DNA of 64,000 nucleotides from Coffea arabica (Eukaryota > Streptophyta > Magnoliopsida > Gentianales > Rubiaceae), in assembly GCF_036785885.1 (NCBI RefSeq), contig NC_092329.1, positions 3,038,001 to 3,102,000 of the forward strand, read 5' to 3'. Below, one piece after another: positions 23,582 to 35,140 of the stretch; within the stretch, counting starts at the first letter, position 1; the number at the start of each line of letters is the position of its first letter. The translations under genes and the position numbers were made by a program. The notes below the pieces were generated by a model. The model worked only from the letters and a program-made list of their open reading frames with translations, ran no database searches and had not been told where the DNA came from.

Positions 23582-24718
23582 TATCCATCCCATTGGATTA
23601 AATGGCACTGTCAGGCCAATGGGCGGCACCCAGGATTTCGTTCACTTTCTCCTTTCTTGTCTTCTCCGTCGTGAACAGCATGTGGAATAAATCCATTTGT
23701 TCGTTTGTAAGATGAACCCGTTCTTTTTTTTTTCTTTTTGTTCATTTGTTAGTTATGTTGTCAAACATCACGTGTGAAAAAAGGTGGGGATGTTATTTGT
23801 TCATTTAAAATGGGTATGTAAATTTGCACTTTTGAGGTTATCTTCCAATTTTCTGGGGAACTCTCTTTTGCCCAAATCACCAATTCTGCTGCAACCCTGA
23901 TAACTGCTTCTGAAACATTATTATGAGGACTAAGTTGATGGATCCGTAAACGAAGTTTGGGCTTAACCAAACCAATTCCGGAAATTAGCGAGTATGAAAC
24001 TTGACAAACCATTCCTGTGATCACTATCTGATCTTTCGTGCTTTTCAGGTGGAGGTGTTGGATTAGTTAGCGAAGCCGAAGTGGAGCTCTCGGCCTCCAG
24101 AAGCCAACAACAGAGAACTCGTCATCGCGATCCAGAACCAGAATGGACACAATCGCATCACAAGCACTTATAGTTTTATTGCTGCTTGATTCTTGATTTT
24201 TTTCTATTTTCTATTTATTTTTTCTATTTTCATTACGTAAGTACATAGTATTTTTGCAACCGTGAGGAACAGGGGACTAGGGGAGGGATCGAGTTTTTCT
24301 GTGAAAATCCTTGAAAAATTGCTATCCTGTTTACCACAATACATCATTTTTGCAGCCATGATGGCATGGGTCAAGTTTTTGCTAGTCACGTAGCAACTGC
24401 ATATTCAAATAATTGTTTATTCACTGCAATTTGCTGCGGATGTCAGTTTATATGTTCTAGGCTTGGTCGCTTATAAAATGCCAATTTATTTGAAGATTCT
24501 GAATAGCAATGACCATAGTAGAATGATTGAATTTGAATGAGACTTCAAATCAGTCTTCTCTTACATAATTTGGGTCCTGAGCAGAATTCCTATACATGTT
24601 AACAATATACAAAACAGTTAGGTTAGCTATGGAAAACTATATACCATTCTTCTTTTTCTTTATCTTTTATTGGATTTCTTCTTTCATCTCTTTGGATGAG
24701 GTACTGCACTGCCTCCAG
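23582..24718. other. Convergent 3' intergenic region
   Basis: Lies between the 3' ends of the PI-PLC-X gene (+) and the kinesin gene (-). It should hold both 3'UTRs. The GC-richer stretch at 24045-24170 has a short open frame but no recognisable domain; I see no gene here. Confidence 0.5.
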
Positions 24719-27700
24719 CTACACCAGAGACGGCATGCTGTGTTTCCAACTGAAGGACCTAACATTCACCTGTGGGGTTGAGAAGCTGAGTCCAACAAAC
24801 TCCTTTTGGACGTGGCTCAGCTCCACAATGCCAACCAATTTTGCAACCAGGGCAGCACTTTCCTTGATGTGGTCCATGTCTTTTGTGTCTGTCCATAATC
24901 GTTGGCATAACTGAAGCCTTCTTCTCTTTGTTTTTAATCCAATACCCCACTTCTGGAATAGGGCCATTCTCTCCGTGTTTGAGACCTTCTTAAGCATTAA
25001 GCTGCTCAGCATCTCTCTTTCGCGTTTCAGTGCTCTCGTGCTGTAGCCAAAGTAATTAATTATACGACTGATATAACTGTAAAACCAGGAATGAAGAAGG
25101 TGTCTTCCGCTAATATGAGTTTTTCAAGATGCTTGGGATCAACTTAGATGAAGATAACTAGAAAATTTTGGGAATAGAGATAGAGCAAGCAGTTAGATAC
25201 GGCCTTAATAAGTTACTCATCCCGCCAAGCTATAGTTAGTGTGGTAGTACAGGTTTGTTGTGTCTTCAGCTCACATAACAGCTTCTTGGTGCAAAAAGCA
25301 GCTCGTATTTGGCATGTCATAATGAGTTGGAAAGAAAAAGAAAGCAAGAATAGATCTATACCTCGAGGATTGACCATTTTTCACAGTATTAGTCTGCTGA
25401 GACACCTTGAGAAAGGACAATCGGCGGAGTTCTACCTCCATGTATATAGAGTCAGATGGATCTCCTTTAAAGACCAGGAAAAAGTAGGTCCTGTGGACCA
25501 ATGGTATGTCGCAAGCATCCCAGAGTTGAATAATCTCTGCTCTCTGCTTCTCGAATTGTATGGACCAATCTGAAGGGGATTTCTGAGAATCATGTACTCC
25601 ACCCAAAACAAGATTAGAATCTGTTTCAAACTTGTTAGAAGTTGGTTCAGCATCCAGGACCTAACAGATAAATCAATGAGCAGGTATCAAAGCAAGTAGA
25701 CCTACTGCTTCACAGTTTAAGGAAGATTGCTTTGTCATTTGAAGTATTAGAATAATTAATGACAAACACTTGTACAATAAGCCATGTTGGGGATGTTTTC
25801 ATTTTGGAATTTTGTCCAATTTTGTGCAAGCATGATAACCAAAAGGTACAGTGTCAATCAATAGGTGATTAAGATGCATTCTTCACATTGGGTGACAATT
25901 AATAAATAGTAAGCATTAACTACTGAGTAAGGAAGGTGACGAATTAGGAGAGAGAGAACCTGCTCATTCACGAACTGATTCTTAGACTTGACCACCTCAT
26001 CAGCAAGTCCCAATGCCTTCATACTTTCTTCCTTGGCATCTGTGGAGTCACTTTCACAATATTCCTCGGAATGCTCTCTGTGTAAATCTTTACCATCTGC
26101 AACTGATTCTAACTCGGAAAACTTCCCATCCTCGGATTGTTCTCTGCATAGATCTTTACCATCTGCAACTGATTCTGACTCGGAGAATTTCAGGTTGTTG
26201 TGTTCCAGACTTCTAATCGAGTCCTCCTCAAATTCAATGGATGGTGTTTCATGTTCTTTTTCCATCTTCGATCTGGGAGAAAATGGCATTGTTGTGAGGA
26301 CTTCGCTACAACTTCTGCTCCTTGATGACTCAATGCTTCTCGAGTCGTTTAGTTCTGAGTCTGATGAAGAAGAATACTGTTCCACTGGATGGGAATGAAT
26401 GGGAGAAATTGTAATTTCCTTAACCTCGTCAACTGTTGGCTTCAGAGTTCTGTTATCATGGTCTATGTTAACATTCACCAAACCCTGATTCTCCTTTTCT
26501 GGGGATGACGCTGAGTCAAAGTTTATCTTCCTCATGTTAACATTCTCCAAACCCTGATCCTCCTTTTCTGGGGATGAGACTGAGTCAAAGTTTATCATTC
26601 TCAGGTTAACATTCTCCAAACCCTGATTCTCCTTTTCTGGGGATGACACTGAGTCAAAGTTTATCATTCTCAGGTTAACATTCTCCAAACCCTGATTCTC
26701 CTTTTCTGGGGATGACACTGAGTCAAAGTTTATCTTTCTGATGCTTGTATCAATTTCAATGCATTGAACTTCCTTGCAATTGTCTTCATTGTTCAGGTCA
26801 ATTCTTTCTGCAATTTTCTCCCAACCTTGTGTTGGATCTGGACCAAAGTACTTCTCTATAAACATTCTTGGGGAGGTATCATCAGAGAGAAATTGTTCTT
26901 CAGAAGATTCAGCAAATTGTTCCTCGGACTTGTTAAAACTCAGGCCTTCACCTTTGTCATAAAAATGAGATATGCTTGAACCAACATCTAAGCGAAAAGG
27001 ATCAATTATCTCTGATGCTTCTGATGCTGGATATTCATCAAGCCATGTGCCTTTCTCTTGAGGTTCTGACATGCTACTGAGTGCATCCTAAAAATGATGG
27101 AAGGAGAATAAACTTTATCAAGATGTAATATGAGGGTAAAACGTATGACAAACATGTCGTGAGTACACATACCCATGGTCTTGAACCTTGAGATTCTCCA
27201 GCTGATTGCATCAAATTCTGAAGGCGAAAGTGAGCTTCATTACGTTGCTCAGTTAGCTCTCTAATCTCTTTATCCATCTGCAGAAGTAAATACACTAGCT
27301 AAGCATACCTGTATGCATAAAGCTAGATAAATATTCTAGTTACATTCAAAATTTATATGGCCCCATGTGGATTTCAAGCTGGACAAAGCGCAAGAGAACC
27401 CACCCTGTATGGTGCATTCTAAATTGTTTTGGATGGCTAAAACGAAATGAAATCATATGTTATGGATGCAAAACCAAAGATTGAAGGAAATTAATTTCTT
27501 GTCACCTTTGCAATGAGAAGCTCCTTCTCTTTCAATGCAAGAGAGTCACATGAGTTAGAAAGTGATCCTATATTCTTCAATTGACTCTCCAGTCTAGCTA
27601 ATTCTCTCTGCAATTGCTTCACTAATGCCTTCTCTGACATCACTACATTGACATGTGCGTTGGTGCTAACTTGCTTGGCACAACTTGCAAATAGTAGACT

Positions 27701-30618
27701 GTTTCTTGATTGCTCAACATGACTGTGTGCAGGGCTCAGGGTGCAAATGATGGCTGTTCTTGCATTGCCTCCCAACGAGTTCTGAAGTATTCGTGTTAGC
27801 TTGGAGTCTCGGTATGGAATGTGTGCATTTCTACCTTTGCTGAATAGATTGATGGTCATAAATCAATAAGAAATGCATATTGACAAATGTACATTACAGT
27901 CTTAGTTATGGCTACTAAAGCACCTTTGAAAACCTCACCTCAAGTAACAAGCTCAAAATGCTGACTGAAACCTCACAAAAACATGAGTAACATATCGTTA
28001 ACATGTATCTGAGTGCATATTCTGCTCTTTATTCTGGAATTTTAGTTATTATCATTTGGTTTTCTGGTGTTCTCAGTACATAATGGCTATCATTTCAGTT
28101 TCGGACATGATAAGGAATACAACGGGAGGAAATTACCATTCACTGAAGATCAGACTAAGGAAATGACTATTACATTACATCCGATCAAAATATCTATAAG
28201 CAGATTTTCTTTGTTTTGATTTAATAAATATTTTATTATCGATTTTGTGGACTCCTGAGAAATAGGTATAAGCTATGTGGAAAGACAACTTACAGTCTTC
28301 TCCACAAGTAGTAAGTACTAGAGCACTGCAATTCTCTCCTTAAATTGTTTTGGTCTTCCTTCTAATTCTTTCCCTTTCTCCTTTTGAACTTCTTCCCTTT
28401 TTTCTAGTTCTTCTAAAATTATATTTTCTTCAACCTTAGAAAGAGCCATGCTATCATTATACATGGGAAAGAAGACCTTTCAATGACCAACAGTGCTTGG
28501 CCCCTACCCCCCAGAACACGAAAGAGCAGGACCAACAACAGTATTGCCAGTTATTAATATCCAAATGTGAGAAACTCTTAAGGAAAAAAAAAATGAAGCT
28601 CCACCTCAACTTGCGAATAACAGTTCCAAGGGTCAGCAAACTGCGATTTATGTGGGAACCTTCTTTTAGTCTTGTACCAGCTGATAAGGTTTGAGAAGCA
28701 CGTTCACTTCCAGCAAGATCTACAAAATTCTGTGATGGCAAGAGAATTTAAAGATGATGCCAAATTGTATCTCATCTATTGACATCATGCACAGCTTAGT
28801 AGAAGGGAATAATCATTGAGCAGGGCTCATAGTGAGCATGAAATTACCAAGCATCAGCAGAATAACACTAAGGGAAAAAAAAAAAAAGGTCCATACCACT
28901 GTAGCTGATAGAGTGCTGGAATTTTCAGTGCGTCTGAACTCTCGAGCAGAGCTATCAACTGTCTGCAAGAATACATTGTTGCAGAAGAATTAATGAATGT
29001 TTTGGGGAGCATATTATAAGTGTTAAAGTCCAATGCCATGTGATCCATTTGATGACTTAGACAAAGATATGTTTGAATGTCTTGGGCATCAAAATTCACG
29101 TTTTGTAAGAGGTTTACCAACTGACCTATAAAAATTGACATTTAAGTTAAAGTTTATGAATTACTATCTAGGTATCTTAAGCACTGAAACTAGCTCAGGA
29201 ACTAATAGACATACCAATCTCAATATCTGATGTGACCTGGAACTCATTTCATTCAGAGAAGTCTCTCCAATTTTTCTTTGAGCTGCAAAAATACAAATTC
29301 AACTTGGAATTGAGCCATGGCACTCACTTCTGGTAATCTATTTGCAATAGGAGGTGCACTCGTTTACCTGCACAGAGAGATAAGAGCTCCTTTAAATGGC
29401 TCCAATCCCTCAATGCAACATCTGTTATTTTTTCAACCACGGTTCCCCTCTGTAGAAAAAAAGAAAATAAGATTCACTAGCACATCTACTGCTTCAAAAA
29501 TTGCACAAATTTTTAATATTTTACGCATTTACATCTGGATCGTCTAGGAGTCTTAGGGGAGTAGCATCTGAGCTGAGCAGATCTCTCACGGCTTCATTGT
29601 AAATCTCCATTGCGGAGAACTTCAAGACAAATTGTCTGTTGGGATGCTGTGAAATCAAAAACATCTATTGTTGTTAGAGGAGGTCCAGATGAAATAAAGA
29701 AACAGCAAAATTAGTTGCAAAAGAATTCTAGAAAGAAAATGGAAAAGCAAGTACCTTCTGTATGTAGTCATATATATCTGCTATTGCGTACTCAGTAATC
29801 CCACACATAGTGTATGTTTTTCCACTACTTGTTTGGCCATAGGCAAATATACTTGCTGCAGAAGCATTTTATTTTAAAGAATAGTCTTATCACAGTAATG
29901 ATTTGCTCTCAAAGAAGACAAGGACAGGAGTAATACTCACAGTTAATGCCACCCACAACAGAAAGCGCAACTCTTTTAGCAGACTCCTCATACACTTGCA
30001 TCGTGGAGCAATCACCTGCAAATACTCTATCTATTCCCAGAGGATTGAAAAGGAAATGACAAAGTCAATGTTGGAACAAAAACGAAGTAGAAACAGCAGG
30101 ACAATATTGAAGTTATTTTTGGTTCTCAAAATGTGTGGCCTATTGCACATTGGATCAGTCCTGATTATCAGGCTAAACTGGATATCTTCAATTAAATGGC
30201 AATGTGACTTTCTGGAACAACTAACCTCAAGATTTTCCATAGAATCAACTATTTAGGAGACAAGAAAACTTTCTGAGAGCCTTGGTTTTCTGAGTTTCAT
30301 CGTAGTTACTGAAGAGGAAAGTTTACTTAAACCGCTACAGGAATGCCAAAAAGAAATTGCATCACATTTAAGGAAGAGCTACTCCATTTGCTCACCAAAA
30401 TTATAGGCAGTTGGTATCGCGGAACGCTCTGGTAGGCTATTTTTGTACAGAAGTGTAGTGCTGTTGATGCACTCCCAAACAGCAGCATCTTCATTTGCAA
30501 GTTCTCTGTCATTCAAAGGCCTCAGTCTAATCGAGACAAAGATCTTCTCTTCGTGAGCATTTGACAATTGATTATCCCACTTAGCCGACTCGTCCACATT
30601 ATTATTAACCATCCCCAT
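24719..30618 (-). CDS. Kinesin-7 with NACK_C (DUF3490) tail
   Basis: Predicted 1018-residue plus-end-type kinesin-7 (At4g38950/At2g21300 subgroup, related to the cytokinesis kinesins NACK1/HINKEL). Exons from the 5' end: 30618-30396, 30030-29941, 29855-29755, 29646-29533, 29449-29368, 29282-29215, 28962-28897, 28729-28605, 27839-27506, 27277-27173, 27087-25960, 25660-25362 and 25040-24719. Motor about 30-345: P-loop GQTSSGKT (111-118), switch I NEMSSRSH (214-221), switch II DLAGSE (252-257). Then a neck/coiled coil ([17 protein letters not shown]), an acidic Ser-rich tail with tandem repeats (about 555-646), and the C-terminal NACK_C domain ([29 protein letters not shown]). The first in-frame ATG is at 30618; the frame opens earlier only at a TTG. 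The exon 12-13 junction is slightly shorter than in Arabidopsis and is the least certain. Confidence 0.92.
26063..26194 (-). repeat. Two in-frame 66-bp repeats in kinesin exon 11
   Basis: The block TACCATCTGCAACTGATTCT recurs at 26091 and 26157, giving a 66-bp period. Each unit encodes 22 residues of the form [20 protein letters not shown]. It is independent of the 69-bp array about 260 bp away in the same exon. The exact phase of the unit boundaries is arbitrary. Confidence 0.85.
26458..26733 (-). repeat. Four in-frame 69-bp repeats in kinesin exon 11
   Basis: Four contiguous copies of a 69-bp unit, found by the recurrence of CTGAGTCAAAGTTTATC at 26511, 26580, 26649 and 26718. Each encodes 23 residues beginning INFDS and containing SSPEKE. 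Copies differ by only a few substitutions, so the expansion is recent. Reading frame is kept throughout. Confidence 0.95.
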
Positions 30619-33064
30619 CTTTGACTCAAAAATCAATTCCCCAGCTGCTACCGAAGATGCACTTGAAAAGGAGAATCAATGGGCAGGTAAACTAGAGAAC
30701 CAAAAACCAATATGGGTTCCTCCTCCCTTCGTGAAAAGAAGAGGAACTCATCTCTAAGCTCTACGCTCGTCCTACGCCACCAAAATGGAAATACACCCCT
30801 ACAAGCCTCTGTATATGTGATAAAAGGGAAAAGAATAAGAAATGATCATTCAAAAGATACATAAGATATGGATGAAATTGTAGTAGAAAAATAATTCGGA
30901 AAAAAAAAGGACTGGGGTTTTACATTTTTGAGGGCTGCATGCAATCACAAAACAATATTTTTTGTATTGCAGTGCTATAACGCTTGTGTGAGTAACTCAG
31001 GCAACACAAGAAATCCTACCTTAATAAAGGTGGTAAAACCTTAGGGTCTTGAAGTTTGTAATGCAAATGTACGTATTCAGCACTAAAATGAGCAATACCT
31101 TCCAATCTGCCAGTAACAAGGTAAATTTAGTGACATTTTGATGTCTGATAGCAAACAGCTGCTCAAAAATGACCACCAATCTAACACACAATAAACACAT
31201 GCATTGACTGATTGAAATTGGAAAATGAAAAAGTATAAACAAAAAATGCTGAACGAGCACTACAATTTTCACAGCAATAATGAATGCCCGGATAAGATTA
31301 GCTCACCATTATTAGCATTGTTTCGAATCAAGAATGGTGAATGCAACTCAAAATGATCCAAAAAGAAGAAACAAAGAAACTCCCACGTTCAGGGAGAGAG
31401 ACTGGTCGGGAAGAGGGAATTGGCAGTTGTACATTATTAGGGAACAACGGATGAGCTAAAATGACGGTTGAAACGGAGAATTTGAGAACCCGGAGAGAAT
31501 TCCGGACAAATCCAGACAACATTTCCAATTCCAAGGGGGATTTAACTTTTGATGAGATCATGCCATGCGAGGATCAGAGAATCTGCGAAGTGCAAACCAA
31601 TATCAACACTTTGAGCGGAGTCAAAAGCATTTGGACCGCCGAAATTCATCGCCAACTATGACGGATATATTTTTTGCTTCAATATTTCAATAGAAGAAAA
31701 AGGAACACGGGGGAATTTAATGGAGTACCAACTTTGAGTCTTGGACCTCATCTTTCCTTATACTAAGATATCAAAACTCACCATGAATTTTCTTCGAAGG
31801 AAAATTATATTCGCACTCCTAAATCAGTCACCCTTGCTTTATTTTTGTCATGACATTTTTATCCAAGTAAGTTATTTATCACTTGACGTTTCCAAGTGAT
31901 CGAGTGAGTTAATTGAAATAGTATAACAACTTTGAAGATATATGAAGCTCCCTCCAACCAAAAAAAAAGAAAAAAAAAGAAAAGAGAAGATATATTGAGC
32001 CGAAACATTCGGAGTCATTTCTCTCACTATTACATGGTATGAAGAACCACATTATTATTGTCAAACGAATTCAAACCAAGAAAACTAAAGAGATTGATGA
32101 CAGGCGCTGGGAGAGTTTGCCTGTGCTTCACTAAAGTTTAAACTATAGCCTCGTTTCAATACTACTCAATAGTCAAAAGGCATTTGCATTTGATTTTGGA
32201 CCATTTTTTTTTTCTTGAGCTTGAATACGTCTAGTCTTAAAGTCCTGTGGCGCTCATCAATTTTGGGCTTCTGATGTACGGTGACATGTAATCCAACTGT
32301 ATAATCACAGTGAACGCAACGGACGAAACCTAAGAAGATTAAAGTAGTAGGAGACGTTCAATTGAGACATGCATGCGGGAGACAGAAACAAAATGAACTT
32401 CCGAAAGCTGTGTATTGCATTATGCCATCTTTTTATGTTTGACTATGCTTTGGACCTAATTGCAACCGCCGAGACACAAGAGGAGAGAAGATTTGGTGAA
32501 TCTCCTCCGTCCGGCTTCAATCTAGTTTATTTGAATACGATTTCAAGAATTCATTGACTGAGACGGTTCATATGTAAATGGCTCTATCTAACACATTCCA
32601 TTTTCTTGAGCCAAAGATATACATTCCTGCAGTGGTCCGGCCAAAATTCTTTGTAAGCATGACTTTGCCCTACGTGGTTCATTTTATTAATAGCAAGATG
32701 GAATTCTTTAATGGTAATTCAAGTAGGAAATAGGAATAGCTCCTGCAATTTTGCCAAATAACGATTTTTCATGCCCACATAAACATAACCGGCCAAATTA
32801 ATAAAATTTGGAAGAGGAATATCCAATACCAATGTTTGTGTCCCCGGCTCAAGGTATAAGCATCCAAGAGAGTATGAATTGGAGGAGAGGACTCCAGTCC
32901 AATCTCAAAACCCTTCACAAACCCCTAGCGGCGAGATTATAACTCGGGTGCCTGCTGCCGGTTGTGAGGCCAGCCCCAGATCCCAAGCTGCAATCCAAGA
33001 GCTACCTTCCACATCTACAAGTTGAAAATTTTTTTGACTTATATATATATATATATATAACAAA
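30619..33064. other. Kinesin promoter and intergenic region
   Basis: Contains the kinesin 5' leader and promoter. Several short frames (31021-31661 and 32369-32557) show no family pattern and have low-complexity context. A (TA)n tract lies at about 33041-33058 immediately next to the Pack-MULE target site. No gene supported. Confidence 0.45.
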
Positions 33065-33305
33065 GGGCAAATTATCCATTTGGCTCTTGAACTTTTAGTT
33101 TAAGTAAAATTAAGCCCCTTAACTATTTTTGGGCAACTTTTAGCCCTCAAACTTGTAAAATTGTGCACCCGTGACCTTTTTGGCCAATTTATCCGGTTTT
33201 GCAACCCTTTTGACCCTTTTGCAATCGGAAAGCCAATTCACACGAATGGCAATAATCTGAGTGAGAGGGCATTTTTGTCCGCATATTCTAAGCAAAAAGG
33301 GAACA
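33065..33305 (+). repeat. Left terminal inverted repeat of Pack-MULE
   Basis: About 241 bp, matching the reverse complement of 34732-34971. Includes subterminal motifs such as AACTATTTTTGGGCAACTTT, GCCCTCAAACTT and TCACACGAATGGCA. The short open frame at 33161-33430 is read out of this repeat and is not a gene. Confidence 0.9.
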
Positions 33306-33442
33306 CCTCCTCCTTCTTCCCATTTCCTAACCTAACCCAACCGCTAACTTATTCAACAAACGAATTGCAGAGGGAAGAGAGAGAAGTCGGCAAAGAAACA
33401 AGAAAAAGGGAAGAAGGTAAAGTGAAGTGAAGGGAAGAAAAA

Positions 33443-33766
33443 ATGCGCAAATATCGTAGCCCTGTGCTTCCTATTTGTCCTTGCGGTAAAGTCACGAAGA
33501 TGATTACTTCTTGGACTGATAGAAATCCAAGGAGAAGGTATGCCGTTTGCTCAGAAGAAGTTGGTGGCTGTGGGTATTGGAATTGGATTGACGACGAGAT
33601 GTGCCGTCATTCTATCGAGTTGATACCAGGCCTTCTAAGGCGGATCAATGCAACAGAAAAGCAAAAAGAGGAATTTGAAACTGCAGTAGCAAGATCCGAG
33701 GCAAAAGCTGCCAAGTTGAAGGCAAAATTAAGAGAAACAGAGGAGCGGATGCTTGTAGATCTCTGA
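33443..33766 (+). CDS. GRF-type zinc finger ORF inside Pack-MULE
   Basis: An uninterrupted 107-residue frame starting at an ATG. It begins with a GRF zinc finger: CPCG, then TSWTDRNPRRRYAVC, then a CGYWNWIDDEMC segment, matching the C-x-C-G...NP(G)RRF..C...CG(F/Y)..W.D layout. A Lys/Glu/Ala-rich coiled coil follows (about 70-105). GRF fingers bind nucleic acid in other proteins, and small plant GRF proteins often have this finger plus coiled coil plus a membrane tail; the membrane tail is absent here. It could be a captured exon, still translatable, or inert. The frame ends just where the second captured segment becomes recognisable in another frame. Confidence 0.5.
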   Translation: MRKYRSPVLPICPCGKVTKMITSWTDRNPRRRYAVCSEEVGGCGYWNWIDDEMCRHSIELIPGLLRRINATEKQKEEFETAVARSEAKAAKLKAKLRETEERMLVDL

Positions 33767-34689
33767 ATGTTGCTACTATTGAAGAGGACGGGAGCGGTCC
33801 TCAGAGCACACTCCTCTTGGACAAGTCAACTTGCAAGAGCTATGCCTCATGGTCTCTCTCAAAAGATCATCTTCAAGTTGGTGACATAGTGCGTTCACGG
33901 AAGGCAGTAAATTCTTGCAGTACTCAGACAATGGCTGTAACAGAAGGAACTGTAGTTGGCTTGGAGAAGGACACTGATCAAGATGGATATGTTCTTGTGC
34001 GAATCCCTAGTTTGCCAAACCCTCTTACGTTGAACGTTTCAACTCTTGAGAGGGTTACATTTGGATTTGCTATTGGAGATTGGGTCCGCTTGATTAAGGA
34101 AAACGAAGAACACTCATCTGTGCGTATTCTACACTTCATACAACGTGATGGAAATGTTGCTGTTGGTTTCTTAGGGCTACAAACTCTGTGGAAAGGACAT
34201 CCTTCTGATCTCCAAATGGCAGAGCCGTATTTTGTGGGGCAGTTTGTGAGGTTGAAGGCAAGTATTGTGAATCCCCGCTTTAAGTGACCTCGTAAAGGCA
34301 GAGATATGCGGGCAACTGGAAGAATTTCTCAAATACTTCCAAATGGGTGCGTCATTGTGAAATTCCCAGCAATACTTGTGATTGGGGGAGAATGTAAAAG
34401 TTTCTTGGTAGATCCAGCTGAAGTGGAGCTTGTCTCTTTCGATACATGTCCTGGAGTAATGAAGAAGTACCAGCATGCTGAGGATTTTCACTGGGCTGTG
34501 CGGCCTTTAGCAATTGCAGTTGGCTTGTATACAACAGTAAAAGTTGGAGTCTTTGTTGGTAGGAACGTAGGTGCAAAATTCAAGAGCAAAGGCCATACGA
34601 ATCAGTCACACAATGAAGGCCGTGGTCAAGATGGCCATGGAGGTGGCAGTTCAGCACGCAGGCATTCAGTTGCAAAAATCCTCTTTTAG
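33751..34689 (+). pseudogene. Captured MIB/KEG-like repeat fragment with TM tail
   Basis: A frame starting inside or just before codons for RSLNVATIEED and running to 34689 with a single in-frame TGA at 34285-34287. It has two or three repeats of the KEG/MIB-HERC2 style (VGDIVRSRKAV, IGDWVRLIKE, VGQFVRLKA), then ATGRISQILPNGC, VDPAEVEL, a conserved EDFHWAVRP block and a hydrophobic helix (about 34505-34570). I recall this tail from plant proteins annotated as KEG-like E3 ligases; the exact parent is not certain. No ATG opens the frame, there is no intron over about 900 bp, and the kinase and RING parts are absent, so I call it a captured 3' fragment. A near-complete frame suggests recent capture or lingering selection. 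Confidence 0.55.
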
Positions 34690-34731
34690 GGTGGTTCCCC
34701 TGCTGGGCGCTTCATCACAACAGGGAGCAGT

Positions 34732-34971
34732 TGTTCCCTTTTTGCTTAGAATATGCGGACAAAAATCCCTCCCACTCAGATTACTGCCATTCGTGTGAAT
34801 TAGCTTTTCCTGTTGCAAAATGGTCAAAAGGGTTGCAAAATCGGATAAACTGGTCAAAAGGTCACAGGTGCACAATTTTACAAGTTTGAGGGCTAAAAGT
34901 TGTCCAAAAATAGTTAAGGGGCTTAATTTTCCTTAAACTAAAAGTTCAAGGGCCAAATGGATAATTTGCCC
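34732..34971 (-). repeat. Right terminal inverted repeat of Pack-MULE
   Basis: About 240 bp, inverse of 33065-33305, ending GGATAATTTGCCC at the 9-bp target duplicate TCTAACAAA. A few substitutions and 1-4 bp indels separate the arms. Confidence 0.9.
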
Positions 34972-34990
34972 TCTAACAAAAGGACTCATG

Positions 34991-35140
34991 AACCAATGTA
35001 TGTCGGTTAGTGGGTAAGGTCGGATTATTCTTTTAATAAAAGTCATGTGTTTGAATTTTAGCTTCGATTGAACATACTCTCTGGTCCTTATTGATGATCA
35101 GAATCGAATTCACACAAACTTTTTATTGAAAAAAAAAAAA
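34991..35140 (+). mobile_element. SINE (family B) next to Pack-MULE
   Basis: A roughly 150-bp poly-A-tailed insert (A12 at 35129-35140) bracketed by similar 9-mers GGACTCATG (34982-34990) and GAACTCATG (35141-35149). GGTTAGTGGGTAAGG near 35006 resembles a pol III A box, and GTTTGAATTTT near 35049 a B box, so it looks tRNA-derived. It differs from SINE family A. It starts 10 bp beyond the Pack-MULE duplicate. Confidence 0.6.

Larger units (their letters stand above)
33065..34971 (+). mobile_element. Pack-MULE-like element carrying host gene pieces
   Basis: A 1907-bp DNA transposon. Ends: GGGCAAATTATCCATTTGGC at the left and its near-exact inverse at the right, extending as terminal inverted repeats of about 240 bp (33065-33305 and 34732-34971). 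The flanks TATAACAAA (33056-33064) and TCTAACAAA (34972-34980) match at 8 of 9 bases, the 9-bp target duplication typical of Mutator-like elements. The interior encodes no transposase. It holds a GRF zinc-finger frame followed by a fragment resembling the repeat tail of a KEG/MIB-like E3 ligase. Non-autonomous with captured host sequence is the definition of a Pack-MULE. Arm divergence of very roughly 10 percent by eye and one TSD mismatch suggest it is not brand new. Confidence 0.85.

Noticed and set aside
30619-30636. Upstream start adding six residues to the kinesin
   Set aside because: The codon there is TTG; the first ATG in frame is at 30618 and fits the family N-terminus.
31461-31661. 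66-residue plus-strand frame upstream of the kinesin
   Set aside because: Lies in the probable kinesin promoter, no domain or codon pattern, no neighbour in frame.
33161-33430. 89-residue frame before the GRF ORF
   Set aside because: It is read out of the Pack-MULE inverted repeat and has a counterpart in the other arm; not a gene.
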